Shown here one piece after another: positions 27,558 through 36,246 of a stretch of 64,000 nt of DNA. Every line of letters starts with the position of its first letter. Within the stretch, counting starts at the first letter, position 1. The notes below the pieces were generated by a model. The model was not told the origin of the DNA, did not search any database, and saw only the letters and a list, made by a program, of their open reading frames with translations. Origin of the DNA: Thaumarchaeota archaeon CSP1-1 (GTDB lineage: Archaea; Thermoproteota; Nitrososphaeria; Nitrososphaerales; Nitrosopumilaceae); the NCBI GenBank assembly GCA_001443365.1, contig LDXL01000003.1, forward strand, positions 1 through 64,000, given 5' to 3'. A program made the position numbers and the translations under genes.

Positions 27558-28381
27558 TTGATGAGTCTCTCTATAGCTTTGATGTTAATACTTGAATTTA
27601 CTAATTTACTTAATTTTTCTATCTCTCTATCCATTATCTTGATGTTTTTCTCGTTCCAGATCATGGTTTTAGGTTTGACGCCTAGTGAGTCCTCTTCAGG
27701 TAGTGAAAAGTTGGCCATAGGTATTGTTCCAAATACAGGTTTTCCTGTGTTTTGTTTAATTTTTCTAAATCCAGGTTTTAGAATCTCAAGATCGCCTCTG
27801 AACTTGTTAAAGACAAATCCTTTGACTAGTTTTCTATATTTTTGATCAAGTAATTGTAATGTCCCTACAATACTTGCAAAAGACCCACCTCGATCTGTAT
27901 CTGTAATTAAAATTACTGGCGAGTTAGATTTCACTGCTACTCTCATATTTGCAATATCAAATTTTTCTAGATTAATCTCAGCTGGAGAACCAGCTCCCTC
28001 CATTATTATCAGATCATATTTTTTTCTAAGTATATCAAGTGAATCAGAAATTAGATTTAGACCGTGTGGTAAAACGAATTTTTTGTAATATTCATTTGCA
28101 TAAAGTTTTTTATAGAATTTTCCTTGCAAAAAAACAGAGCTTCTATAATTTCCAAGTGGTTTTAGTAGGATTGGGTTCATGTGAGGTGAAATTTCCGCCC
28201 TAGCTGCTATTGCTTGCATTGCCTGAGCACGAGAAATCTCAAAATCCTTATCTTTGTAAGAGTAATTTGACATATTTTGTGATTTAAATGGAGATACACT
28301 ATATCCTGAATTTGAAAAAATTCTACACAGTGCAGCAACTAAAATAGTTTTACCTGCTCCTGATGAAGTACCTTGGATCAT
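27554..28381 (-). CDS. cobQ: Cobyric acid synthase, short form lacking the amidotransferase domain
   Basis: CobQ amidates four side chains of adenosylcobyrinic diamide. The 275-residue product keeps the entire N-terminal synthetase domain: P-loop GTSSGAGKT at 4-12, SPFKSQNMSNYS, EISRAQAMQA, MEGAGSPAEINL, ITDTDRGGSFASIVGT. Full-length CobQ is near 480-500 residues with a triad-type glutamine amidotransferase at the C terminus, and that half is absent. The stop overlaps cbiB, so no room is left for a frameshifted remainder. Either ammonia or another protein feeds it, or the missing domain is encoded elsewhere. Confidence 0.85.
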   Translation of the reverse strand: MIQGTSSGAGKTILVAALCRIFSNSGYSVSPFKSQNMSNYSYKDKDFEISRAQAMQAIAARAEISPHMNPILLKPLGNYRSSVFLQGKFYKKLYANEYYKKFVLPHGLNLISDSLDILRKKYDLIIMEGAGSPAEINLEKFDIANMRVAVKSNSPVILITDTDRGGSFASIVGTLQLLDQKYRKLVKGFVFNKFRGDLEILKPGFRKIKQNTGKPVFGTIPMANFSLPEEDSLGVKPKTMIWNEKNIKIMDREIEKLSKLVNSSINIKAIERLIK

Positions 28382-28397
28382 TAGTGACTTTGTTAAG

Positions 28398-29474
28398 TTA
28401 AATCGCCTCCAATTCTTTGATGAGTTTTATATTATCTTTGTGTGTTTTTACTGCAATTCGTATGTAATTATTATTTAATCCTCGAAACGAGTTACAATCT
28501 CGTATCAAAATTTTTTTCTTAAGTAATTTTTTTTGTAAAATATTAGATTTTGTTTTAGTTTTAATTAAAATAAAGTTAGCATCTGTATGTAAACATGAGA
28601 ATCCATCGATTTTTGAAATTGCTTTTCGTAAAATCTTTGTTTCTTTATGAATTATTTTAGAAGTTTCATCCAAGTAATTATGATAACAAAGTGCCGCACT
28701 TGCAGCCTTTTGGGCAATGCCACTTACGTTCCAAGGAATTTTTATATTATTTAGTATTGTAACGAGTTTTTTATTTCCTAGACCATATCCAATTCTAATA
28801 CCAGCTAATCCAAATGATTTAGTTAATGAACGTAAAACAAAAAGATTGTTATATTTTTTCAAGTATCTAACAACTGATTGTTTGGGATCCGATAGTTCAA
28901 TGAAACACTCATCCACAAAAACTAAGGTTGATCTTTTCTGTGATGTGACAATTATTTTTTGCATTTTCTTTCTAGAGATTAGAATTCCTGTTGGATTGTT
29001 TGGATTACATATGAATATGCATCCTTTTTTAGGAATTTTTTTAATAAAAGTGTCCAGATCGTAGTTTAGATTCATCGTTTTGAAAAACATTAACTTAGAA
29101 CCTTGTAGTTTTGCTGCTACCTCGTATTCACTAAATGTTGGAATTGGGATTAGCACGGGGGTTTTTTTATTTAGAAAGGCCTGACAAAAGTTGTAAATAA
29201 TTTCAGTTGCACCGTTTCCTACAACTATTTGATCTTCTGGAACTTTAGTGTACCATTTTAGATTTTTTCGTAATTCAGAAGAATCAGAATCTGGATAGAC
29301 AGACAGTATTTTCATTTGTTTTGTAAGATATTTTTTAACACCTGGATGGTATCCGAGTGGATTAATGTTTGAACTATAATCGATTATTCCTTGTTTTTTT
29401 GATTTTACTGAATACAGTCCTCCATGTATGTGAGGTTTGTGTTCTTTGACATTTGGGTTTGGAATTAATTTCAA
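28398..29474 (-). CDS. cobD: Threonine-phosphate decarboxylase-like aminotransferase
   Basis: PLP enzyme, by context making (R)-1-amino-2-propanol phosphate for the cobalamin arm. It has the N-terminal HGG-x-DYSSNINPLG pattern that separates these enzymes from HisC, NPNNPTG near 157, the FVDECFIEL aspartate and the PLP lysine K219 in RSLTKSFGLAG. First in the five-gene cobalamin operon, 16 nt before cobQ. The paralogue hisC is at 4.1 kb. Family placement is secure; decarboxylase over aminotransferase rests on the N-terminal motif and the operon. Confidence 0.83.
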   Translation of the reverse strand: MKLIPNPNVKEHKPHIHGGLYSVKSKKQGIIDYSSNINPLGYHPGVKKYLTKQMKILSVYPDSDSSELRKNLKWYTKVPEDQIVVGNGATEIIYNFCQAFLNKKTPVLIPIPTFSEYEVAAKLQGSKLMFFKTMNLNYDLDTFIKKIPKKGCIFICNPNNPTGILISRKKMQKIIVTSQKRSTLVFVDECFIELSDPKQSVVRYLKKYNNLFVLRSLTKSFGLAGIRIGYGLGNKKLVTILNNIKIPWNVSGIAQKAASAALCYHNYLDETSKIIHKETKILRKAISKIDGFSCLHTDANFILIKTKTKSNILQKKLLKKKILIRDCNSFRGLNNNYIRIAVKTHKDNIKLIKELEAI

Positions 29475-29560
29475 TGAATTAAACTAGGTTCTGTGGGATT
29501 TAGTGTGTTTTGGTTAAGCTCACTAAAAGATTATTAACAGAACACGAAGGAATTTGATCT

Positions 29561-30640
29561 GTGAAAAAAAAAGTAGCGATTATTGGGGTAACAGGCTCAG
29601 TAGGCCAAGAATTCGTAGTGTCACTTAGGGATCATCCTTGGTTTGAGGTAACTCAAATTGCAGCTTCTGAAAGATCTGCGGGGAAAAAGTATCTGGATGC
29701 CATTAAGGATCCTAATAGTGGAATTACGAACTGGCAAGTAGGAGGAAACATTCCAGATTATATCAAAGACATGACAGTGGTATCAGTAGATGATCTCAAA
29801 GTAAAAGATCTTGATCTCGTATTCTCATCAATTGAAAGTGAGGCAGCCAAAGAAATAGAGGCTCGTTTTGCAAAAGATGTGCCTGTAATCAGTACATCAT
29901 CAGCGTATAGATATGAAGATGATGTTCCTATTCTGATACCTGGAATCAATGATGAACAGGCTGATTTGCTTGATATTCAAAAGAAGAATCGTAACTGGAA
30001 GGGCTTTGTAGCTCCTCTTCCCAATTGTACTACAACTGGACTTGCAATTACAATGAAACCACTTTATGAAGAGTATGGTGCAAAGAAGGTTTTGATGACA
30101 TCAATGCAGGCAATTTCCGGTGCAGGAAGGGCTCCAGGTGTATCAGCTATGGATGTTACAGATAATATTATTCCGTATATTCCAAAAGAGGAACAAAAGG
30201 TTAGAATTGAAACTGCGAAGATACTTGGTAAACTAAAGAATGGAAAGATAGAACCAGCTAATATCAAGGTAAGCTGCACCTGCACACGAGTACCAGTAAT
30301 TGATGGACATACCGAATCAGTGTTTGTTGAAACATCAGAACCAATTGATCCAAAATCAGCAAAGAAATCCTATGAGGAATATTCAAAAAACATCTCGGTA
30401 GCTGGTTTGCCATCTGCTCCCCCAGATTACTTACTAGTCTATGATGACCCTACAAGACCACAACCAAGAATCGAACGAGAAATTAACGACGGCATGACTA
30501 CCACAATTGGTAGATTAGAAGAAGAAACCCTATTTGATCATGGAATCAAGTACATGTTATTCTCACATAACAAGAAGATGGGTTCTGCAAAGGGGGCAGT
30601 ACTTTTAGCGGAAATGCTATACAAAAAAGGTAAAATCTAA
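29561..30640 (+). CDS. asd: Aspartate-semialdehyde dehydrogenase family protein
   Basis: NADP-dependent acyl-phosphate reductase fold of 359 residues. The nucleotide loop is IIGVTGSVGQEF (8-19), the catalytic cysteine C156 lies in PLPNCTTTGL, and SGAGRAPGVSAMD follows. This is the archaeal/fungal-type Asd of lysine, threonine and methionine synthesis. In Sulfolobales a close paralogue is malonyl-CoA reductase of the hydroxypropionate/hydroxybutyrate cycle, so that role cannot be excluded here. Start is GTG. Followed by an Lrp-type regulator on the same strand. Confidence 0.85.
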   Translation: MKKKVAIIGVTGSVGQEFVVSLRDHPWFEVTQIAASERSAGKKYLDAIKDPNSGITNWQVGGNIPDYIKDMTVVSVDDLKVKDLDLVFSSIESEAAKEIEARFAKDVPVISTSSAYRYEDDVPILIPGINDEQADLLDIQKKNRNWKGFVAPLPNCTTTGLAITMKPLYEEYGAKKVLMTSMQAISGAGRAPGVSAMDVTDNIIPYIPKEEQKVRIETAKILGKLKNGKIEPANIKVSCTCTRVPVIDGHTESVFVETSEPIDPKSAKKSYEEYSKNISVAGLPSAPPDYLLVYDDPTRPQPRIEREINDGMTTTIGRLEEETLFDHGIKYMLFSHNKKMGSAKGAVLLAEMLYKKGKI

Positions 30641-30710
30641 ACTAATTTTATAAAAATTTCAATAATAGCTTTATTAGTTAGATATTTCTGAACGATCTTT
30701 ACTGGTTCTT

Positions 30711-31169
30711 ATGGCAAAAATTGATGATTTAGATCTCCAAATTTTATCTGAATTAAGTGAGGATGCATCTATTTCTGTTCCTAAACTATCAAAGAAAATC
30801 AAAGTAAATTCTTCTGTGGTGTATAGTAGGATAAAGAGACTTGTTAAACGGAAACTAATTGAACGTTTTACCATTGTTGTAAACGACCTAGAGTTAGGAT
30901 ATCAAGTAAAGGCCTTGGCTGGACTCAATATGGATTCCAAACAACGCGATAATGTAATTGATGAGCTTTTCAAGATTGATGGAGTACGTGAGATCGCTGA
31001 AGTCACTGGTAGATTTGATATTTTAGTAACAATGTATGCAAAAACACTAGATGGGATGCACAAACTTATTTCTGATAAGATCGGTCGAATTCAAGGGGTA
31101 ATAAGCTCTGAGAGCTTCATTGAGATGAAGACTAGGACAAAGTCGATGCCTTATATGCCTTCAAAGTAG
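30711..31169 (+). CDS. Lrp/AsnC-family transcriptional regulator
   Basis: 152 residues: an N-terminal helix-turn-helix (about 5-60, LQILSELSEDASISVPKLSK then VYSRIKRLVKRKLIERFT) and a C-terminal RAM ligand-binding domain (about 70-145, with GVREIAEVTGRFDILVTMYA). Such proteins form octamers and sense amino acids. It lies 70 nt downstream of asd and 50 nt upstream of ctaB. Its regulatory targets are not evident. Confidence 0.88.
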   Translation: MAKIDDLDLQILSELSEDASISVPKLSKKIKVNSSVVYSRIKRLVKRKLIERFTIVVNDLELGYQVKALAGLNMDSKQRDNVIDELFKIDGVREIAEVTGRFDILVTMYAKTLDGMHKLISDKIGRIQGVISSESFIEMKTRTKSMPYMPSK

Positions 31170-31221
31170 CCTTGGTACATTTAATTTTAAGAAAGACCAG
31201 TTTTGGACAAGGTATTGATTA

Positions 31222-32148
31222 ATGCAAAAAGCAAAAGTTGAATCTCGCATCAAGGTTTACTATGAGCTTACAAAGCCAAAAATTTGGTATCTTCTAGTGT
31301 TTACTGCTTTTGCCGCTGCAATTACTGCATCAAACATCTATTCCATTGAGATCTTACCAGCAACATGGGCTTTGATGTTATTTGGCGTTGCTGCAGGTTC
31401 AGCAGCTGCAAATACACTGACTAATTTTCATGACAGAGACATTGATGCAATAATGGAGAGGACGAAGGGAAGACCAATTCCAAGTGGAAGAATTGCGCCA
31501 GAAAAGGCTCGTGACTTTGGTTTGGTGTTAGCTGGAATATCGTTAGCTTGTGCATTTGCTATTTCCTACACTACATCATTTTGGCAGGGAATTTTAGCTG
31601 GCTCGTTTATGGCCTTTGGTTTAGCCGATAATATCTTTGTGTATAGTTATTTACTGAAGAGACGAAGTTGGACGAACATTATTCTTGGTGGCTTTTCAGG
31701 GGGAGCCCCAGCAATGATAGGATATGTTATAGTAACAACTCAAGGATTATGGAATCTTGGTTTGGTAATGGCAGCTCTTGTCTTTGTATGGATTCCAATG
31801 CACATATGGGCATTGACACTGCACTTCAGGGATGACTACAATAAAGTCAATGTTCCAATGCTGACAGCAACTCGTTCAGAAGGAACAGCTGCTAGAATTA
31901 TAGCTGGAACCACATTAATGATGGTGCTGTTTTCTATAGTTCCATTTTTTCTCACTCATGAAGATGGAACATCTGTAATGGGTCAAGTGTACCTGTATAC
32001 TGCAATAGCTTCTGGAATATTGATGATAGTTTTGAGTGGTTGGGTTATCAAAAAACCAACTGAACGATCCTCATGGATTCTTTTCAAGTTCTCAAGCCCA
32101 TACTTGGCAGTATTATTTATCGCTCTGATGGTAGACTCTGCATTCTAA
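31222..32148 (+). CDS. ctaB: Heme O synthase (protoheme IX farnesyltransferase)
   Basis: Integral membrane UbiA-type prenyltransferase making heme O for terminal oxidases. It has the first aspartate motif in NFHDRDIDAIMERT, followed by KGRPIPSGRI, a signature of CtaB, and the second motif region WIPMHIWALTLHFRDDYNKV near 195. About eight membrane helices; 308 residues is normal. Starts with ATG. Confidence 0.95.
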   Translation: MQKAKVESRIKVYYELTKPKIWYLLVFTAFAAAITASNIYSIEILPATWALMLFGVAAGSAAANTLTNFHDRDIDAIMERTKGRPIPSGRIAPEKARDFGLVLAGISLACAFAISYTTSFWQGILAGSFMAFGLADNIFVYSYLLKRRSWTNIILGGFSGGAPAMIGYVIVTTQGLWNLGLVMAALVFVWIPMHIWALTLHFRDDYNKVNVPMLTATRSEGTAARIIAGTTLMMVLFSIVPFFLTHEDGTSVMGQVYLYTAIASGILMIVLSGWVIKKPTERSSWILFKFSSPYLAVLFIALMVDSAF

Positions 32149-32178
32149 AACGAGTCTAAACTAAAGATAGCCACCTGG

Positions 32179-32364
32179 ATGTTCATTTTGAACACAAATT
32201 TGATTAAAAGAAAAATTTGTTTATTAAAAATATTGACGCAATACTGTAAGAAATGTGGAAAAAAACTGAAAAATATTTCGTCTGAAGGAAGTTACTGTTC
32301 ATTAGAATGTGCTTATAACATCTATGAGATTAATTTTGATAAAATTACTGTAACACGACCTTAG
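32179..32364 (+). CDS. Small protein with a four-cysteine zinc-knuckle pattern
   Basis: Up to 61 residues; a TTG giving TQYCKKCGKKLKN is a likelier start. Cysteines are arranged CKKC and CSLEC about 17 residues apart, a treble-clef-like zinc site. It follows ctaB by 30 nt on the same strand. No family recognised. Kept because the cysteine spacing is unlikely by chance in an AT-rich frame. Confidence 0.45.
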   Translation: MFILNTNLIKRKICLLKILTQYCKKCGKKLKNISSEGSYCSLECAYNIYEINFDKITVTRP

Positions 32365-32382
32365 TGTCTCAAAAACAGATTA

Positions 32383-33150
32383 TCACCATTGCATCAAAAA
32401 TGAACCAACAGTACCAAACATTACATTTTTGATCCTGTTTGCAAGATCCATTATTACTTTGAGTTGCTCTCTAATTATTTCGTCTTTCTTTGATAATTCT
32501 TCTTCAAGCGATCGAATTTTTTCTTCAAGATCAGCTACTTTGTCAGCCCCTTTCTGAGCATCAATGATTTTTGGTTCAGAGTCTGAAATATCTACATCTA
32601 GTGTAAGATATCTTGTTTCATGTGCTTGGGGCAATTCAGATTTTATTTCATCTAGTCTATTATGGAGTTTTTCTAATCTGTCCTCACCTATGTATTGCCA
32701 AACTGAATCATTATACAACATTATACAATCACTTGCAGCTTCTCCATACTTTTGTAATCTAAACTGTTGTTCAGTTAAAAATTGATATTGCGGATACCAG
32801 TCTTCACAATTTTGCATATTTTGGAGTTGTATTCTTTTTTCACTTTGTTTTTTGTAATCAATTTCAACATTTTTGTATTCATTTGTAATTTCGGTTTCAC
32901 AGTTTCTTTTTGCAATAGTTTTTGCAGCCTCAGTTACTGATTTGTCTGCCATAACTTTTTCTTGACATTCTTGAATTAGCTCACGAATAATAATATCTAC
33001 TTCATCATGAGATACATTTTGGGCATAGGTGGGGATGATTAGTCCCATTCCCGCAAAGAAAAATAACGGAAAGACTACATTCATGCCTAACAATCCCATA
33101 ATTTTATTACTTAAGTGATGTGTATAATTTCTTAGCGAAGCAAAATGCAC
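32383..33150 (-). CDS. Secreted coiled-coil protein
   Basis: 255 residues with no recognised family. A hydrophobic segment at about 16-43 (IMGLLGMNVVFPLFFFAGMG, ending near AQN) is a signal or anchor. The mature part has charged helices with four cysteines, and a strong coiled coil at about 200-235 (VADLEEKIRSLEEELSKKDE). The end is REQLKVIMDLANRI followed by a hydrophobic tail. The same coiled coil plus EQ[IL]KVI ending occurs in the secreted protein at 34777-35433. Probable cell-surface protein. Confidence 0.7.
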   Translation of the reverse strand: MHFASLRNYTHHLSNKIMGLLGMNVVFPLFFFAGMGLIIPTYAQNVSHDEVDIIIRELIQECQEKVMADKSVTEAAKTIAKRNCETEITNEYKNVEIDYKKQSEKRIQLQNMQNCEDWYPQYQFLTEQQFRLQKYGEAASDCIMLYNDSVWQYIGEDRLEKLHNRLDEIKSELPQAHETRYLTLDVDISDSEPKIIDAQKGADKVADLEEKIRSLEEELSKKDEIIREQLKVIMDLANRIKNVMFGTVGSFLMQW

Positions 33151-33213
33151 AACATTGTTTTTATTAAAAATTCTAAATAGAATATGAAGAGTTTTTGGTA
33201 TTAACTAAAATTT

Positions 33214-33285
33214 TTACATTATTCCTAAAAGCCCTGCTAGTTTTGCCATAAATGTAGTCAATATTCCAAAAATATCTAACATCAT
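33214..33285 (-). CDS. Possible 23-residue hydrophobic peptide
   Basis: The frame starts ATG ATG and encodes MMLDIFGILTTFMAKLAGLL plus three residues before a TAA. It is strongly amphipathic and hydrophobic, unlike random AT-rich translation, but no ribosome-binding site or homologue can be shown. Reported as a possibility only. Confidence 0.2.
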   Translation of the reverse strand: MMLDIFGILTTFMAKLAGLLGIM

Positions 33286-33623
33286 TGCATAATGTGAATG
33301 AGAGGTATAAGAAATGGATTATGTGGAAATTGAACAAAATTAGTCTTTACGTTAGTTAGTAGTGTAAACAACCTTCCATTTTGTGTCTTGATTCAAACAT
33401 TTTTCATTTTTCCTTCTTAAATTATATAGGAACTTAAGGCCAGAAACGGTAAGTACTCTGGTGACAGTTCCAGTACTGATTGAAGGTTGATCTTGAGTAT
33501 TTAGATCATACTGATGATTTCTACGAAAGTGCTTTAATACAATTTTACAAATCAGTTCTAAGCATAGCCCAGACCACACTTGAACTATTCCCAGACCAAC
33601 GCCGGGGAGTAATCATACCATGT

Positions 33624-33647
33624 GAGGGGAGGTGCCGGCCTCCCCTC
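33624..33647. repeat. GC-rich inverted repeat
   Basis: GAGGGGAGG (33624-33632) and CCTCCCCTC (33639-33647) pair perfectly around the loop TGCCGG; one more T-A pair extends it. In a genome of roughly one third G+C this 9-10-bp GC stem is conspicuous. It is not followed by a T-run, so a simple terminator is unlikely. It is about 70 nt upstream of the CAP-domain gene. Confidence 0.7.
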
Positions 33648-33718
33648 ATTAATAAAATAGGATTGCACTGATCTGTTCTTCGGAAATCTTATCTAATTAC
33701 ATCGGGTTATGGAGATCC

Positions 33719-34492
33719 TTGAGTGTAAGTATTGGATTAGTATTAATTCCAATTTTTCTAATAGGTATAGCCTTTGGTTTAGGAATAATCGAATTTTCCC
33801 CGCAAGGAGGCAGTATATTTGTACAAAGTCTTCAGAATACCAAGGACGAGATATTAGATCTTGCACAAGGTAAAACTATCATCAATGAAAGTCTTGATAA
33901 AGCAAATACCTCAGTAGGTGAGGCTACAGAAGAGAGTAGTAAAAAACTGGATAATGTAATAAAATATGCTCAGAAAAAGGTAAATCCTTCACAAGCTGAT
34001 GAAAACAAACCAGAGTTTGATGTTCAACAAATTGAATACCTAGTTCATGAGCTTACAAATCAAGAACGAAAAAACTATGGTCTTTCACAATTAGCATTTA
34101 ATTCAGAAATTATGCAGATTGCACGAGGACATAGTCTTGATATGGCATCTAGAGAATATTTTGCACATGAAACCCCAGAAGGTTTTACTCCTTCAGATAG
34201 AGCGGAGCAGTCAGGATATTCTTGTCAAAAAATAGTTGGCCTGCTAATCTATTCAGGAATTGCAGAAAATATCTTTCAGGGATATCTTTTTGATTCCTAT
34301 TATACTGTAAATGGCGAAATTACATCATATGATTGGAATACAGAAGAAGAAATAGCAAAGACTACTGTTGATGGATGGATGAATTCTCCAGGTCACCGAG
34401 AAAATATACTAACAGAGGTTTTTGATAGAGAGGGCATTGGTGTTGAAATTACACAAGATTACAAAGTGTATGTTACTCAGAATTTTTGTTGA
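33719..34492 (+). CDS. Secreted CAP-domain (SCP-like) protein
   Basis: 257 residues. An N-terminal membrane segment (about 5-25, GLVLIPIFLIGIAFGLGIIE) precedes a spacer and a C-terminal CAP domain (about 115-257). The domain shows LTNQERKNYGLSQLAFN, the metal-type histidine in IARGHSLDMASREYFAHETP, GIAENIFQG and WMNSPGHRENIL. CAP proteins are extracellular; archaeal and bacterial members are of unknown catalytic role. Start is TTG with GGAG 6 nt before. Confidence 0.85.
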   Translation: MSVSIGLVLIPIFLIGIAFGLGIIEFSPQGGSIFVQSLQNTKDEILDLAQGKTIINESLDKANTSVGEATEESSKKLDNVIKYAQKKVNPSQADENKPEFDVQQIEYLVHELTNQERKNYGLSQLAFNSEIMQIARGHSLDMASREYFAHETPEGFTPSDRAEQSGYSCQKIVGLLIYSGIAENIFQGYLFDSYYTVNGEITSYDWNTEEEIAKTTVDGWMNSPGHRENILTEVFDREGIGVEITQDYKVYVTQNFC

Positions 34493-34776
34493 TTAGAGAT
34501 TATTTAAAAAATTGATAACTTATCAATTCTTCGCGTGTCTTACAACCAAGATTTCTATATTTGATGTATGATAACTATTACTACTCAAGTTTTCTAGTAT
34601 TTTCTGATATTGAGACTGGACTTGAAACGTCTTTGATATAGATTCTTATTTTATTGGCCATTAACAACAAAGTACGTACAGAGAGAGAATCTGGCACAAA
34701 ATCTACTTCTATGATGTTGCAGGTCAAAAAGTCACAACTTAGTTACTGAATAGTAAAATTCTCAATTTGAGGTCAT

Positions 34777-35433
34777 ATGAATAAGAAGCTTATTTCAGTG
34801 CTTGCTACAATTGTGCTGTTGGGAACACTAACAGGTGTTTCAGAAGCAAAGTCAAGTACACCGTTTGGTTATACCTCAACTGGGGTAGATATTGTAGATT
34901 TTGAGCTTGATTTCAAAGACATTGAGGTAATGCTTGATGTTCAAGTAACTGAGATTCCATCAACCCTTGAGATTACATTTGAACGAGAGTTTTTTGATTC
35001 AACAAACTTAGACCAAGATAGCGAATTTACAATAATTGCTGATGGTGATCTTGTGTATTATGACGAGATTGTTACGAACTCAAAGCTTCGAACTCTCAAA
35101 TTTAATTTATCTTCTGACGTTGAACTAGTTGAGATTTTTGGAACACATCTCAAAGGGATTATAGCACAAGATCCAATAATTGAAGTTACTGAGGAAATTC
35201 TAACTACTCAAGTTGAACAGGCTGGGAAAATAAACGAGTTAATAGAAGAAAACCAAGTGCTTCGCGAGGAAAATAATATTCTTAAAGAAGAAAATGAAGA
35301 GCTAGATGGTAGAATTTTTGAGCTCGAAAATCTAGTTTCCGCTTTGGAAGTACAAGTTACCAATCTCAATACAATTGTCACAGAACAGATAAAAGTAATT
35401 TACAATTGGGTTCTAGGTTATTCAATTAATTAG
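34777..35433 (+). CDS. Secreted protein with beta domain and C-terminal coiled coil
   Basis: 218 residues. A signal peptide (MNKKLISVLATIVLLGTL, ending near SEAKS) is followed by a beta-rich domain (about 30-130), then a coiled coil (about 145-200; KINELIEENQVLREENNILK) ending TEQIKVIYNWVLG. The C-terminal arrangement matches the protein at 32383-33150. No enzymatic motif. Likely a surface protein typical of this lineage. ATG with a GAGG site upstream. Confidence 0.75.
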   Translation: MNKKLISVLATIVLLGTLTGVSEAKSSTPFGYTSTGVDIVDFELDFKDIEVMLDVQVTEIPSTLEITFEREFFDSTNLDQDSEFTIIADGDLVYYDEIVTNSKLRTLKFNLSSDVELVEIFGTHLKGIIAQDPIIEVTEEILTTQVEQAGKINELIEENQVLREENNILKEENEELDGRIFELENLVSALEVQVTNLNTIVTEQIKVIYNWVLGYSIN

Positions 35434-35441
35434 AATACTAC

Positions 35442-35693
35442 CTAATAATTAAAATCTAATTTTTTTATTTTTTCCATTCGTGCCAAGTGTTCTTTGATTG
35501 TGGAATTTATAGAAGCTAAACATTCAGCAGTTTCGGCTGCATCATTTTTTAAATTTGAGATTTTTTCTTTCGCATGGTCAAACTCAGCATAAGATGTTTG
35601 TTCTGTGGCGTTTATGATCTCAACTGATGCAGCATCCTTAATTTCCAATTTCGATAAAGGTTTTGTCATTACTTTGCCTATGATTTTTGTCAA
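35442..35693 (-). CDS. Small helical protein of unknown function
   Basis: 83 residues (possibly 75 from the second methionine), mostly helical with an alternating charged and hydrophobic pattern (FDHAKEKISNLKNDAAETAE). One cysteine. No membrane segment and no known family. Converges on the secreted protein gene with an 8-nt gap. Confidence 0.5.
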   Translation of the reverse strand: MTKIIGKVMTKPLSKLEIKDAASVEIINATEQTSYAEFDHAKEKISNLKNDAAETAECLASINSTIKEHLARMEKIKKLDFNY

Positions 35694-35810
35694 TTAACAA
35701 CTTGTTTGTAAATTTATTGCAACAGATCGCTATTTAAAAAAAGAACTGAAAGGGCATACATCCTAGAACCTAAAAATTCCCTTTCGACTATTCAGATCTT
35801 CTTTTTTATT

Positions 35811-36149
35811 CTAATACCAGATATCTGGTTCAAATGGGTTTGATCTTTCTTTTTTTTCTAATTTTTCTAAAACAGGAGACCATTCAGAATTTTCTTCTTT
35901 TGTCTGAGCAATAGCATTTTTGTACATTAGTTCAAATGTCCACTTTAAAATTTCACTCCATATAGCCTCTAGTGACTCTTCGTCTGTCCAAAAAACACTG
36001 GTTTTAACTGTAGTCATAGCTACAATATTCCTTGAATTAGTTTCAGGTTCCACTTTCCATTTTGCAAGTACCTTATCACAAAATTCCAAGATTTCTTTCT
36101 TTGATAGAACTAAGCGATCAGGATCAAACTCTTTGGTATCTTTTTTCAT
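35811..36149 (-). CDS. Hypothetical acidic protein divergent from the repeat protein
   Basis: 112 residues from the ATG at 36149; the frame is open to 36188 but the extra residues are hydrophobic and poorly placed. It has a RLVLSKKEILEFCDKVLAKW start, a strand region (NSRNIVAMTTVKTSVFW) and an acidic helical end. No family recognised. It is divergent from the 19-residue-repeat protein at 36247 with about 100 bp between the starts, so they may share control. Confidence 0.6.
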   Translation of the reverse strand: MKKDTKEFDPDRLVLSKKEILEFCDKVLAKWKVEPETNSRNIVAMTTVKTSVFWTDEESLEAIWSEILKWTFELMYKNAIAQTKEENSEWSPVLEKLEKKERSNPFEPDIWY

Positions 36150-36246
36150 TATAATTACTAAAATACTGCTCAGCGATAAATGTTGCAAGTCAACTCGATT
36201 TGAGGATAAAGGATCAATTTATGAGGGATAACAACAAAATCCAATC

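Larger units (their letters stand above)
33151..33718. other. 568-bp region without a convincing gene
   Basis: Two opposed frames overlap here, 33352-33579 (minus, 75 codons) and 33480-33671 (plus, 63 codons); neither resembles a known family and both are doubtful. A 23-codon frame lies at 33214-33285 and a strong GC hairpin at 33624-33647. The stretch 33560-33650 is clearly more GC-rich than its surroundings, which suggests acquired sequence or an RNA. Confidence 0.45.

Noticed and set aside
33352-33671. Opposed frames at 33352-33579 and 33480-33671
   Set aside because: They overlap on opposite strands, lack ribosome sites or known motifs, and partly cover the GC hairpin. Not annotated as genes.
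34493-34776. Box C/D RNA in the gap before the secreted coiled-coil gene
   Set aside because: TTGATGT, ATGATAA and CTGA stretches exist but spacing and terminal stem are unconvincing. The gap is otherwise AT-rich with no gene seen.
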